A stretch of DNA of 64,000 nucleotides from Microbacterium halimionae (GTDB taxonomy: Bacteria; Actinomycetota; Actinomycetes; Actinomycetales; Microbacteriaceae): assembly GCF_011761265.1 (NCBI RefSeq), contig NZ_JAAOZB010000001.1:434001-498000 (forward strand), in the 5' to 3' direction. Shown here piece by piece: positions 8,186-16,822 of this stretch (the first letter of the stretch is position 1; every line of letters begins with the position of its first letter). The position numbers were made by a program, and so were the translations under genes. Under the pieces are notes generated by a model. It made no database searches. It was not told where the DNA came from and was given only the letters and a program-made list of their open reading frames with translations.

Positions 8186-9106
8186 GTGACTTCACCTTTG
8201 AGCCTGGCCGGATGGCGACACCTGTACTCGGGGAAGGTCCGGGACCTCTACGTGCCCGACGCGAGCGAAAATCCCGAGCGGATGCTGGTGGTCGCTAGCG
8301 ACCGTGTAAGCGCTTTCGACCACGTCCTCTCCCCCGGTATTGCTGGCAAAGGCGAGCTGCTCACGACCCTGAGTCTCTGGTGGTTCGACCAACTCGCGGG
8401 GGGCGACGGTGGCGGGGGCATCCCCAATCACCTCGTCGCCGACCATGAGCTGACCGGCGACGACACCGTGCGGGAGCTGATCCCAGCGGCCGTATCGGGC
8501 AGGTCAATGCTCGTGCGAAGCCTTGAAATGTACCCCGTCGAGTGCGTTGTGCGCGGATACCTCACCGGTAGCGGCTGGGTCGAGTATCAGTCGAGCGGCA
8601 CTGTGTGTGGCATCCCACTACCCGAGGGGCTCAACGACGGCGATCGACTGCCCGAACCGATTTATACGCCCGCGTACAAGGCACCGATGGGTGAGCACGA
8701 CGAGAACATCTCGTACGAGCAGAGCGTCGAGCTCGTCGGTGCGGATGTGGCGGCGGCCCTTAGGGACGCATCACTTGAGATTTACCGCAGAGCGGCTGCG
8801 CTCGCCGAATCACGCGGACTCATTCTCGCCGACACCAAGTTCGAGTTCGGCGCCGATGAGAACGGCACACTCACTCTCGGTGACGAAGTGCTAACGAGCG
8901 ACTCTTCGCGATACTGGGATGCCGAGGCGTGGCACCGATCGACAGTTCCCGCCGAGCGCATGGCGAGCTTCGACAAGCAGATCGTCCGCAATTGGCTCGC
9001 CGCGAACTGGGACAAGACCGGCACTCCCCCGGAGCTTCCCGAAGAGGTCGTGGCTCGCACAGCGAATCGCTACCGGGAGCTTCTCGAGCGTCTCACTGGC
9101 GCGTAA
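8186..9106 (+). CDS. purC: Phosphoribosylaminoimidazole-succinocarboxamide synthase
   Basis: SAICAR synthase, ATP-dependent condensation of CAIR with aspartate in purine synthesis; about 306 residues, the longer form of the family. Motifs are LYSGKVRDLY (nucleotide contact), VASDRVSAFDHVLSPGIAGKGELLT, VECVVRGYLTGSGWVEY, and DTKFEFG with DEVLTSDSSRYWDAEAW at the end. I prefer GTG 8186 (protein MTSPLSLAGWRHLYSGK), which has GATAAT six bases before it. An in-frame GTG at 8162 would add eight residues that the family lacks. It is followed by a nucleobase permease on the same strand. Confidence 0.96.
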   Translation: MTSPLSLAGWRHLYSGKVRDLYVPDASENPERMLVVASDRVSAFDHVLSPGIAGKGELLTTLSLWWFDQLAGGDGGGGIPNHLVADHELTGDDTVRELIPAAVSGRSMLVRSLEMYPVECVVRGYLTGSGWVEYQSSGTVCGIPLPEGLNDGDRLPEPIYTPAYKAPMGEHDENISYEQSVELVGADVAAALRDASLEIYRRAAALAESRGLILADTKFEFGADENGTLTLGDEVLTSDSSRYWDAEAWHRSTVPAERMASFDKQIVRNWLAANWDKTGTPPELPEEVVARTANRYRELLERLTGA

Positions 9107-9149
9107 AGCGCCGCACGAACTTGCAGAATCACTGAGCCGAGAGAGAACT

Positions 9150-10442
9150 ATGCCCATCTGGACCATGCACGGAAACGGTCGAACCGTCGGCCCCGGAAAA
9201 GTCGTCGCACCAGCTGAGCGCCTCAACTGGCCAGCTACCATCGCGATCGGCGTGCAGCACGTCGTAGCGATGTTCGGCGCAACCTTTCTCGTCCCCGCAC
9301 TGACGGGCTTTCCAGTCTCGACCACGCTCCTCTTCTCCGGCATCGGCACTCTGCTGTTCTTGCTCGTCACAAAGAACAAGCTGCCGAGCTACCTGGGTTC
9401 ATCCTTCGCGTTCATCGCGCCAGTAACGGCGGCGACCGCGAGCGCCGGAATGGGTTCGGCACTCGCCGGAATCGTGGCGGTCGGCCTGCTGCTTGCCGCC
9501 ATCGGATTCATCGTGCAATTTGCGGGCATCGGCTGGATCGACAAGCTCATGCCGCCGGTGGTCGCAGGCAGCATCGTCGCACTCATCGGGTTCAACCTCG
9601 CTCCCACCGCATGGGCGAGCTACGAGCAAGCACCGATCACAGCGACACTCACACTCGCGGCGGTCATCATCTTTGGCGTGCTTTTTCGTGGCTTCCTCGG
9701 ACGCATCTCCATTTTCGTCGGCGTCGCCGTCGGCTATGTCGTCGCCGTCATCCGCGGTGAAGTGGACTACTCCAAAGTCGGCGAAGCTGACTGGCTGGGT
9801 TTGCCCACATTTCACATCGCCGATTTCGCTTCTTCCGGCACCTGGAGCGTGATCGCGATGTTCCTCCCGGTCGTACTCGTGCTGATCGCCGAGAATGTCG
9901 GTCACGTGCGAGGGGTGGCAACGATGACGGATGCCTCGGTGAACAAGTCCACAGGGCGCGCGCTGATCGCAGACGGTCTCGCGACAACACTCGCTGGCAC
10001 GTTCGGGGGATCGGGGACCACGACCTACGGCGAAAACATCGGGGTGATGGCAGCAACCCGGGTGTATTCAACCGCCGCCTACTGGGTAGCTGGGGCCGTG
10101 GCAATCCTCTTGAGCCTCTCTCCGAAAATCGGGGAAGTGTTCAATTCAGTGCCCGCGGGAGTCCTCGGCGGAGTCACCACAGCGCTATATGGCCTCATCG
10201 GAATCATCGGAATCAAGATCTGGGTCGATAACCGCGTCGACTTCTCGCGCCCGGTGAATCAGTACACCGCGGCGGTTGCTCTTGTGATCGCGATCGCCGG
10301 TTTCACTATGCAGTGGGGCGACTTTCAACTCGGTGCCATCGTGATCGGAACAGCCGCCGCCCTCATCATTTATCACGGTGGCAATGCGCTCGCGCGTTGG
10401 CGAAAGACCGGCGCTGACGATGGTGGTCCCCTCGTGAGCTAA
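9150..10442 (+). CDS. Uracil/nucleobase permease, NCS2 family
   Basis: Proton-coupled importer of 430 residues with about 14 membrane segments. The UraA-type signatures are visible: IGVQHVVAMFGATFLVPALTG near the start, LPSYLGSSFAFIAPV, and GHVRGVATMTDASVNKSTGRALIADGLATTLAGTFGGSGTTTYGENIG, which includes the substrate-site half-helices. It is closer to UraA/RutG (uracil) than to xanthine/uric-acid NCS2 carriers, but the substrate cannot be fixed from sequence alone. The start is ATG 9150 after GAGAGAA. It lies 43 bases after purC, so cotranscription with purine synthesis is likely. Confidence 0.88.
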   Translation: MPIWTMHGNGRTVGPGKVVAPAERLNWPATIAIGVQHVVAMFGATFLVPALTGFPVSTTLLFSGIGTLLFLLVTKNKLPSYLGSSFAFIAPVTAATASAGMGSALAGIVAVGLLLAAIGFIVQFAGIGWIDKLMPPVVAGSIVALIGFNLAPTAWASYEQAPITATLTLAAVIIFGVLFRGFLGRISIFVGVAVGYVVAVIRGEVDYSKVGEADWLGLPTFHIADFASSGTWSVIAMFLPVVLVLIAENVGHVRGVATMTDASVNKSTGRALIADGLATTLAGTFGGSGTTTYGENIGVMAATRVYSTAAYWVAGAVAILLSLSPKIGEVFNSVPAGVLGGVTTALYGLIGIIGIKIWVDNRVDFSRPVNQYTAAVALVIAIAGFTMQWGDFQLGAIVIGTAAALIIYHGGNALARWRKTGADDGGPLVS

Positions 10443-10466
10443 AGCACTTCGCGGGGTCGGATCAAA

Positions 10467-11477
10467 CTACGCCGAATCGCGGTCGATCAGCTCGGTCGAC
10501 ATGATTGTGGCGTGTGTCGGCTCTTCGCCGCCGAGAATCTGTAGCAGTGTGGCCGCCATCGCGCGACCCTGCGAAAACGAGGGCTGACGCATAGTCGTGA
10601 GCTGCGGTACAACGCCAGTGGCAACCGGCGAATCATCAAATCCTACGATCGCAACGTCTTCGGGAACACGAAGACCGGATGACTGCAGCACAGACATCGC
10701 GCCTCGAGCCATCAAGTCACTCGCGACAAAAATGGCGTCTGGTCGCACCCCGGTGTCCAAAATTTCCCGCATTGCGGTGGCTCCGCCGTTGGCCGTGAAG
10801 TTTCCGTCCGCCGTGCCAACCGGCGTGAGGCCGGCATCGTTCATGGCGTCGTGGAAACCGTCGAGACGGTCAACACCAGCCGGCATTGTGAGGGGTCCCG
10901 TAATCGTCGCAATATTGCGGCGCCCCTTCGCGATGAGGTGCGCCGTGGCATCAGCAGCTCCCGCACGGTTGTCGACGTCGATGTAGTAATCATTCGGGCG
11001 TTCACGCACCGGGCGCCCACCGTAGACCACTGGAACTGCCGCCGCGATGCGATCGATGAAAGTGTCACTCGTGTGGTGCGACACGATGATGGCGCCATCG
11101 ACATTTCCGCCGCGCACGTAGCTCGTCATCTTTTCGCCCGCATCGTCGCTTGCAATCAGCAGGTTGAGAACGTAATCCGAGTCCCGGATGACCGAGTTAA
11201 TTCCAGAGACGATAGCGGCGAAAAAGGGATCTCCGAAGAACCGGGTGGTGTCTTCGGGCACGACAAGTGCGATCGCAAGAGTGACGCTGCTCGCGAGCGA
11301 GCGCGCGGCACGGTTAGGCACGTAGTTCAACCGCGCAATCGCCTCTTGCACCGCCTCCCGCGCTTCCGCGCTCACAGCTGTCGAACCGTTGACCACCCGA
11401 GACACAGTTGATCGAGAAACACCGGCTACCGCCGCGACCTCCTCGATCGTTGCCGCGCCCCGCGAAGAAATCGTCAT
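10467..11477 (-). CDS. cebR: LacI-family repressor of the beta-glucoside operon (CebR/CelR-like)
   Basis: LacI/GalR regulator, 336 residues. The N-terminal helix-turn-helix is TIEEVAAVAGVSRSTVSRVVNGSTAVSAEARE with hinge LNYVPNRAARSLASS. The rest is a periplasmic-binding-protein-like ligand domain (VDGAIIVSHHT, GRRNIATITGP, VAIVGFDDSPVATGVVPQLTTMRQP). It sits at the 3' end of the sugar operon on the same strand. The nearby TGGGAGCGCTCCCA operators are the sequence bound by CelR/CebR in Thermobifida and Streptomyces, so cellobiose or cello-oligosaccharide is the probable inducer. The assignment rests on context plus operator sequence. Confidence 0.82.
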   Translation of the reverse strand: MTISSRGAATIEEVAAVAGVSRSTVSRVVNGSTAVSAEAREAVQEAIARLNYVPNRAARSLASSVTLAIALVVPEDTTRFFGDPFFAAIVSGINSVIRDSDYVLNLLIASDDAGEKMTSYVRGGNVDGAIIVSHHTSDTFIDRIAAAVPVVYGGRPVRERPNDYYIDVDNRAGAADATAHLIAKGRRNIATITGPLTMPAGVDRLDGFHDAMNDAGLTPVGTADGNFTANGGATAMREILDTGVRPDAIFVASDLMARGAMSVLQSSGLRVPEDVAIVGFDDSPVATGVVPQLTTMRQPSFSQGRAMAATLLQILGGEEPTHATIMSTELIDRDSA

Positions 11478-11534
11478 TTGTTCATCTTGGCGTATCTCCC
11501 TGTGCCTTCTCGAGGCGCGACTCGAAAAGTGACG

Positions 11535-12974
11535 CTAGAGCGCTCGTTCAGCAATTACTCGCTGGTACTCGAAGCCACTGTCTTTCAACGAGCGTTCCTG
11601 CGTGAGGTAGTCAACGTGAACGATGCCGAACCGCTTCTCGTAGCCCCATGCCCACTCGAAGTTATCGAGGAGCGACCAGTAGAAGTACCCACGGACGTCA
11701 ACGCCGGTATCGATCGCATCGAGGATCGCGCCGAGATGCTCACGAACGAATGTCGATCGCTCAGCATCGTGCACTCGAACGACACCGTCTTCGTTCACTG
11801 CGATGTCGTCGTAGGCCGCACCGTTTTCGGTGACGTAGAGAACTGTCGACGCGGGCGCGGCATACTCGCTGCTGACGCGGCACAGGAGCCGCGTCAGGCC
11901 CTCCGGCTGCACATCCCAGTGCATAGCGGTCTGCGGAAGCTGGCGATCGTGCCAATAGATGCCGTCGGCCGCGGGGAACGGTGAGTGTGCGACGCGGTCG
12001 GTGGGCGCATCGCCACTGATCGCGGGCGACACTGCGGGAACGCCACTGACGAGTTCACCGTGGTAATAGTTCACGCCGAGCGCATCGATCGGAGTCGAAA
12101 TCACCTCAAGGTCACCGGGTTTCACTGCCGCTTCAAACTGAGCCACGGCATCCGCATCAACAGCGCGAATGTCGTCGAGAACGTCACTCGGGTACGCGCC
12201 ACGGAAGACCGGATCGAGGAACCACCGGTTGAACTGACCGTCGATACGGCGGGCAGCATCGAGGTCACGCGGGGATTCAGCATCAGCGGGGTCTGCAACC
12301 GTGAGATTTAGCGTGATGCCGAGGTCGAGGCTGGAATCGCGAGCGCGCAGTTCACGCACCGCCTGGCCGTGACCAAGCAGCAGATGGTGCGATGCCAGCA
12401 TTCCTTCAAGATTGCTGTAGTGACCCGGAGCGTGAATTCCGGCCGTGTAGCTAAGGAACGACGAGCACCACGGCTCATTGAGCGTCGTCCACACGTTCAC
12501 CCGGTCGCCGAGCGCATCATGCATGTCGAGCGCATACTCAGTGAACAGGTCAGCGGTGTCTCGGTTGGCCCAGCCGCCCTTCTCCTGCAGCGCCTGCGGC
12601 AGATCCCAGTGATAGAGGGTCAGCCACGGCAAGATGCCGGCATCAAGCAGCCCGTCAACGAGTCGCTTGTAAAAGTCAACACCGGCTGGATTGAGCGGAC
12701 CACCATCGGGGTGCACGCGCGACCAGGAGGTCGAGAAGCGATATGTCTGGAGCCCAAGGTCCTTCATGAGCGCGATGTCTGCCGGGTACCGGTGGTAGTG
12801 ATCGCAGGCAACATCTCCATTGTCGGCGTTGATCACAGCACCGGGCACGCGAGCGAAGGCATCCCAGATGGAGTCGGTGCGACCGTCTTCACTAGCCGCT
12901 CCCTCGATTTGATAAGCAGCCGTTGCCGCGCCGAACAAGAAGTTCTGCGGGAACGCACGCGACGCGGTAGTCAT
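11535..12974 (-). CDS. bglC: GH1 beta-glucosidase (BglC-like)
   Basis: Cytoplasmic glycoside hydrolase family 1 enzyme of 479 residues that splits imported cellobiose or aryl-beta-glucosides to glucose. The acid/base Glu167 lies in TLNEPW and the nucleophile Glu383 in YVTENG. FLFGAATAAYQIEGA opens the barrel, and the C-terminal FYWSLLDNFEWAWGYEKRFGIVHVDY closes it. Start ATG 12974 has AAAGGA ten bases upstream. An alternative ATG at 13007 overlaps the permease stop (ATGA) and would add eleven residues. No signal peptide. It is the fourth gene of the sugar operon, as in Streptomyces cebEFG-bglC. Confidence 0.93.
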   Translation of the reverse strand: MTTASRAFPQNFLFGAATAAYQIEGAASEDGRTDSIWDAFARVPGAVINADNGDVACDHYHRYPADIALMKDLGLQTYRFSTSWSRVHPDGGPLNPAGVDFYKRLVDGLLDAGILPWLTLYHWDLPQALQEKGGWANRDTADLFTEYALDMHDALGDRVNVWTTLNEPWCSSFLSYTAGIHAPGHYSNLEGMLASHHLLLGHGQAVRELRARDSSLDLGITLNLTVADPADAESPRDLDAARRIDGQFNRWFLDPVFRGAYPSDVLDDIRAVDADAVAQFEAAVKPGDLEVISTPIDALGVNYYHGELVSGVPAVSPAISGDAPTDRVAHSPFPAADGIYWHDRQLPQTAMHWDVQPEGLTRLLCRVSSEYAAPASTVLYVTENGAAYDDIAVNEDGVVRVHDAERSTFVREHLGAILDAIDTGVDVRGYFYWSLLDNFEWAWGYEKRFGIVHVDYLTQERSLKDSGFEYQRVIAERAL

Positions 12975-13003
12975 AGTGAGTGTGTCCTTTCGGGCAGCGA
13001 GAG

Positions 13004-13921
13004 TCATCCCTTCACCGCCCCCTGCATGATGCCACTGACAAGTTGTCTTCCAGCAAAGATAAACAGAATCAGAAGCGGAATTGTCGAAAGCAACACGCCT
13101 GCGAGCACGATCGAGTAGTCGACAAAGTAGTTGGACTGCAAGAGCGACAGCGCAACGGGCAGAGTCGGGTTCTGACGATCAAGCACGATAAACGGCCAGA
13201 AGAAGTTATTCCACGCCGTCACGAAGGTGAACAGAGCGAGCATCGCGGCTGCCGGTCGTGCAGCAGGCAAGCCCACTGTGAGGAACGTGCGAAACGAACT
13301 CGCGCCGTCGACGCGTGCGGCCTCGATGAGCTCGTCGGGAACAGCCTGCTGCAGGTACTGCGTCATCCAGAACACACCGAATGCTGTGACGAGCGCCGGC
13401 ACGATGATCGCACCAATCTGTCCCGTCCACCCGATGTCGCTGAACAGGATGTAGAGCGGCACAACCCCGAGCTGCATGGGAACAGCCATCGTGGCGATAA
13501 CAAAGATGAGCAGAAACGAGCTGCCCTTGAACTTCAGCTTCGCAAACGCCCAGCCCGCGAGGGTGGAGAAGAACACGACGGATGCCGCGATCAACGCCGA
13601 GCTAAAGATGGAGTTCCAGAGCGCCAGCCAAAAGTTCACAGCCGGGTCGTTGACAACCGCCGCGGCATTTTCGAAGAAGTTGCCACCGGGGATCCACGAC
13701 ATGTTGGGGTCGCGGATTGTGGTTGAGTCGCCGGAACCGATGAGCAGCGACCAGTAATACGGAAAGAGCGATGCGATCAGGACTATGGCGAGGCTGGTGT
13801 ACACGAACCAGCCGGGCTTCGTGCCCTTTACGGCACGGCGACGCTTCTGGCGACGTGGGCGCTCTTCGGGGGCAATATCGGGGTCGCGGACACCGATAGG
13901 AACAGGCTCAACAGCGGTCAT
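13004..13921 (-). CDS. cebG: Sugar ABC transporter permease (CebG/MalG type)
   Basis: Inner-membrane subunit of 305 residues with six predicted helices. The first follows a basic N-terminal tail rich in Arg/Lys (ERPRRQKRRRAVKGTKPGW). The family EAA loop is ELIEAARVDGASSFRTFLTVGLPAARPAAA. It pairs with the permease encoded just upstream, which overlaps it by 4 bases. No ATPase gene is in the cluster; in Streptomyces such systems use the shared ATPase MsiK, so the ATPase is probably encoded elsewhere. Confidence 0.9.
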   Translation of the reverse strand: MTAVEPVPIGVRDPDIAPEERPRRQKRRRAVKGTKPGWFVYTSLAIVLIASLFPYYWSLLIGSGDSTTIRDPNMSWIPGGNFFENAAAVVNDPAVNFWLALWNSIFSSALIAASVVFFSTLAGWAFAKLKFKGSSFLLIFVIATMAVPMQLGVVPLYILFSDIGWTGQIGAIIVPALVTAFGVFWMTQYLQQAVPDELIEAARVDGASSFRTFLTVGLPAARPAAAMLALFTFVTAWNNFFWPFIVLDRQNPTLPVALSLLQSNYFVDYSIVLAGVLLSTIPLLILFIFAGRQLVSGIMQGAVKG

Positions 13922-15000
13922 GACCCCGCCTCCTCGGTCTGGTTTTCGTTGCGACTTCCGGTGGCGGCCGCGCGTTTCGCGAGACGTGCTCCCGCTCTTC
14001 GTTGCGCTCGGGTCATCGAAGTTCGCTTTCCTTCATTGCGCACGAGCCCCTGAGTGACAAAGAGATTGATGACGCCGATGGCCAGGATAATGATGAAGAG
14101 AATCCATGCAAGAGCCGCGGCACGTCCGAAGTTCCACTCGCCCCAACCAATGTCGTAGAGCCACAGCGTGATGGTCAGCCACTGGTAGTTGGCACCGCCC
14201 GTGCCGTACTGGTCGTACATGCGGGGCTCATCGAAGATCTGAAGTCCGCCGATGGTCGACGTGATGATCACGAAAATGAGGGTCGGCCGGAGGCTCGGCA
14301 CCGTGATCGAGAAGAACTGGCGCACCTTGCCGGCACCATCGACTGTTGCGGCTTCGTAATAGTCGCGCGGGATGGCTTGCATCGCCGCAAGAAGAATGAG
14401 GGTGTTGTAACCGGTCCAGCGGAAGTTCACCATGGTCGCAATCGCGATGTGGCTCGCGAATGCGTTTGAGTGCCACGGAATTGCGGGAATGCCGAGGTTC
14501 TGCAATGTGGTGTTGACGATTCCGTACTGGTCGCCGAACATGTTGCTGAAAATGAGCGCGACGGCAACGGGCGCCATGACGTAGGGCAGCAGAACGCCCA
14601 TGCGCCAGAAAGTCTTTCCGCGAATGTTCTGGTCAAGAATCGCGGCGATGAAGATTGCGAAGATGAGCTGCGGAACTGAAGAAATCAGGAAGATGCTGAA
14701 TGTATTGCGCAGCGCTATCCAGAACTTGGGGTTGGAGAGCACATACGCGTACTGATCGAAACCGATGAAAGTACCGGTGTTGCGAACCAGATCCCAGTCC
14801 ATGAAAGAGATCACGGCGGTGAAAGCGATCGGGAAGAGCCCCACGATGAAGAAGAGGATGAAGAACGGCGAGATGTACAGGTAGGGCGAGAACTTGAAGT
14901 CCCACCGGCTGAGCCGTGGGCCGAAGCCGACGCGGCGCGGCTTCTTCGGTGCCGGTGGAGCGGTCTTCGCTACTTCCGGCGGGTTGATGGTCGTCGTCAC
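13918..15000 (-). CDS. cebF: Sugar ABC transporter permease (CebF/MalF type)
   Basis: Permease of about 360 residues; six or more helices beginning at YLYISPFFILFFIVGLFPIAFTAVISF. Its EAA loop is DYYEAATVDGAGKVRQFFSITVPSLRPT. I start it at GTG 15000, which has AGAGG (15007-15011) six bases upstream; the longer frame to 15081 runs through an intercistronic hairpin and is not credible. The C terminus is basic (TRAQRRAGARLAKR). It is second in the operon, after the binding protein, and overlaps the next permease gene by 4 bases. Confidence 0.9.
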   Translation of the reverse strand: MTTTINPPEVAKTAPPAPKKPRRVGFGPRLSRWDFKFSPYLYISPFFILFFIVGLFPIAFTAVISFMDWDLVRNTGTFIGFDQYAYVLSNPKFWIALRNTFSIFLISSVPQLIFAIFIAAILDQNIRGKTFWRMGVLLPYVMAPVAVALIFSNMFGDQYGIVNTTLQNLGIPAIPWHSNAFASHIAIATMVNFRWTGYNTLILLAAMQAIPRDYYEAATVDGAGKVRQFFSITVPSLRPTLIFVIITSTIGGLQIFDEPRMYDQYGTGGANYQWLTITLWLYDIGWGEWNFGRAAALAWILFIIILAIGVINLFVTQGLVRNEGKRTSMTRAQRRAGARLAKRAAATGSRNENQTEEAGS

Positions 15001-15051
15001 GACGCACCTCTTTTCAGGGGGAACGGGATCGAGCATGGTGGTGCAGCCCGA

Positions 15052-15081
15052 GTGGTGTGGACACGCGTGTGCCCACACCAC
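15052..15081 (-). promoter_or_regulatory. Intercistronic stem-loop between binding-protein and permease genes
   Basis: A 30-base palindrome pairs over nine perfect base pairs (GTGGTGTGG with CCACACCAC), then, after one mismatch, continues through CACGCGTG. No T-run follows on the minus strand. The position after cebE suggests an mRNA-stabilising or attenuating hairpin that lets the cell make more binding protein than permease, as in the malE-malF gap of enterobacteria. The function is inferred. Confidence 0.65.
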
Positions 15082-15101
15082 TCACGAGCTACGACGGAGG
15101 G

Positions 15102-16379
15102 TTACTGAAGTGCGTCGACTTCAGCGGCCCACTGATCCCAGGACTGCTGCGCATCTTGCGTGCCGTCTTCGACACGGGTGAGCGCCTTCTGCATGGCGTC
15201 GTTGATCTGGAAGTAGAACGCGCCCTTGAACGGTGCAACCGTGACAGCGTTCGCGCGATCGGTGAGGATCTGGCCAACCGGTGCGTTGTTGAAGTACTCG
15301 TTTGTCGACTCAAGCAGCGTCGGGTCGGTGAGAGCTTCGTTCTGGCTTGGGAACGTGCCTGCCGCTTCGAACGCCGTGATCTGCTGCTCGGGAGCGGTCA
15401 GCCAGTCGGCAAGCTTCTGAGCTGCCTCAACGTTTTCGCCGTTGGCCGGCACTGTCAGGTACGAACCGCCCCAGTTACCGCCGCCACCGGGGAAGACATT
15501 TGCAATGTCCCAGCCGGTCGTGTCGGGGGCGTTGCCGGAGATGACACCGAGCATCCAACCGGGGCACAGCATCGTCGCGAAGGCGCCGTTGGAAAGACCA
15601 GCCATCCAGTCATCCGACCACTGGCCGAGGTGAGCAGACTGCGTGGCGCTGGCGTCGAGAACCTGGTTGTAGATGTCTTCAACTTCGGGGTTCGTCGTTG
15701 CGGTGATCTCACCGGTGTCGGGGTCTTCGTACGCGGCGGGAAGTTGGTTTACCATGCCCTGGTAGGTGCCACCGGCGGAGTCGAAGAATGCCTTGCCCGT
15801 GGCTGCGACGTACTCATCGCCAGCTTCGAAGTAGGTCGACCAGTCGCCCTCAAGCATCGCGGCGACTTCGTCACGATCGGTGGGGAGGCCGGCTGCTTCG
15901 AAGAGGTCCGAGCGATAGCAGACGCCCTCGGGGCCGATGTCGGTACCGTAGCCGATGAGGTTTCCGTCGGCATCCGTTGCGGCTTCGACCTTCCAGTCGA
16001 GCCAGCGGTCGGTCAACTCGGTGGGAACCGGTGCGAGGAGGTCCGAGTAGTCCATGACCTCGGGCAGCCAGTCGACCTCGATGGCTTCGACGTCGGCAAG
16101 ACCAGTCTTTCCGAGCTTCTGGAAGTAGTTTGCTCGAGCGTCGTTGGACGTTGCGGCCTTGTTCTGGACGACAGTGACGCCGGGGTTCTCATCCATGTAC
16201 TTCTGAAGAAGCGCATCGGTGTATCCGAAGTCATTGAAGGTGGCGACGGTCAGCGTGATGTCGCCACCGTCTGCTGACGAGCCACCGTCGCTGCTGCTGG
16301 AACATCCGGCAAGAACGAGAGCTGCTGTTGATGCAACGGCTGCGATGGTGGCGGCGCGATGCAGTGCGCGTGATTTCAC
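15102..16379 (-). CDS. cebE: Cellobiose/beta-glucoside-binding lipoprotein (CebE-like)
   Basis: Extracytoplasmic solute-binding protein family 1, 425 residues. The lipobox ALVLAGCSSSS gives a lipid-anchored Cys at about 26, followed by a Ser/Gly/Asp linker. The mature part has DITLTVATFNDFGYTDALLQKYMDENPGV and the family segment NGAFATMLCPGWMLGVI. First gene of the operon, with AAAGGAG six bases before ATG. Operators of the CelR type lie 57-127 bases upstream. The sugar specificity is inferred from those operators and from the GH1 gene; other beta-glucosides are possible. Confidence 0.88.
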   Translation of the reverse strand: MKSRALHRAATIAAVASTAALVLAGCSSSSDGGSSADGGDITLTVATFNDFGYTDALLQKYMDENPGVTVVQNKAATSNDARANYFQKLGKTGLADVEAIEVDWLPEVMDYSDLLAPVPTELTDRWLDWKVEAATDADGNLIGYGTDIGPEGVCYRSDLFEAAGLPTDRDEVAAMLEGDWSTYFEAGDEYVAATGKAFFDSAGGTYQGMVNQLPAAYEDPDTGEITATTNPEVEDIYNQVLDASATQSAHLGQWSDDWMAGLSNGAFATMLCPGWMLGVISGNAPDTTGWDIANVFPGGGGNWGGSYLTVPANGENVEAAQKLADWLTAPEQQITAFEAAGTFPSQNEALTDPTLLESTNEYFNNAPVGQILTDRANAVTVAPFKGAFYFQINDAMQKALTRVEDGTQDAQQSWDQWAAEVDALQ

Positions 16380-16435
16380 GGGTCACTCCTTTGTGTGTGG
16401 GGTAAAGATGAGCCGAAGCGCTCTTTTGCTGCCCG

Positions 16436-16506
16436 TGGGAGCGCTCCCAATCTCTTCGCAGCAAACGCTATGGGACCGCTCCCACGATGTCAAGAGAGCG
16501 CTCCCA
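16436..16506. promoter_or_regulatory. Cluster of three CelR/CebR-type operators
   Basis: Perfect palindrome TGGGAGCGCTCCCA at 16436-16449, one-mismatch copy TGGGACCGCTCCCA at 16471-16484, and a 12-of-14 copy at 16493-16506. The first is identical to the 14-bp site known for Thermobifida CelR. They lie between the sugar operon (minus) and purS (plus). The third copy sits just upstream of a possible purS -10 (TACAGT, 16531-16536). Confidence 0.88.
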
Positions 16507-16573
16507 TGATTCTGGTCACGATTTGGCCACTACAGTAGAACCGCTGCTTTTCCCACGACATCGGAGCTTTCGA

Positions 16574-16822
16574 ATGCCCACAATCGTCGTCGACGTGATG
16601 CCCAAAGCCGAACTCCTCGACCCCCAAGGGAAGGCCGTAGCCGGAGCCCTCTCCCGAATGGGCATCGACGCCTTTGACTCGGTGCGCATCGGCAAGCGAT
16701 TCGAGCTCCGCGTCGAGGGCGAAGTCACCGACGCAGTCCTCGACCAGGCTCGTCAGATCGCGGCGGATGTTCTGTCCAACTCCGTCATCGAGGATGTCGT
16801 TGGCATCGAGGTTGTCGAATGA
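16574..16822 (+). CDS. purS: Phosphoribosylformylglycinamidine synthase subunit PurS
   Basis: Small 82-residue subunit of FGAM synthase that bridges PurL and PurQ and helps channel ammonia. [30 protein letters not shown] and the C-terminal [17 protein letters not shown] are typical. Start ATG 16574 with GGAG seven bases upstream; the longer frame from 16487 would read through the operator region. It overlaps purQ by 4 bases. purL is not in this window. Confidence 0.95.
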   Translation: MPTIVVDVMPKAELLDPQGKAVAGALSRMGIDAFDSVRIGKRFELRVEGEVTDAVLDQARQIAADVLSNSVIEDVVGIEVVE

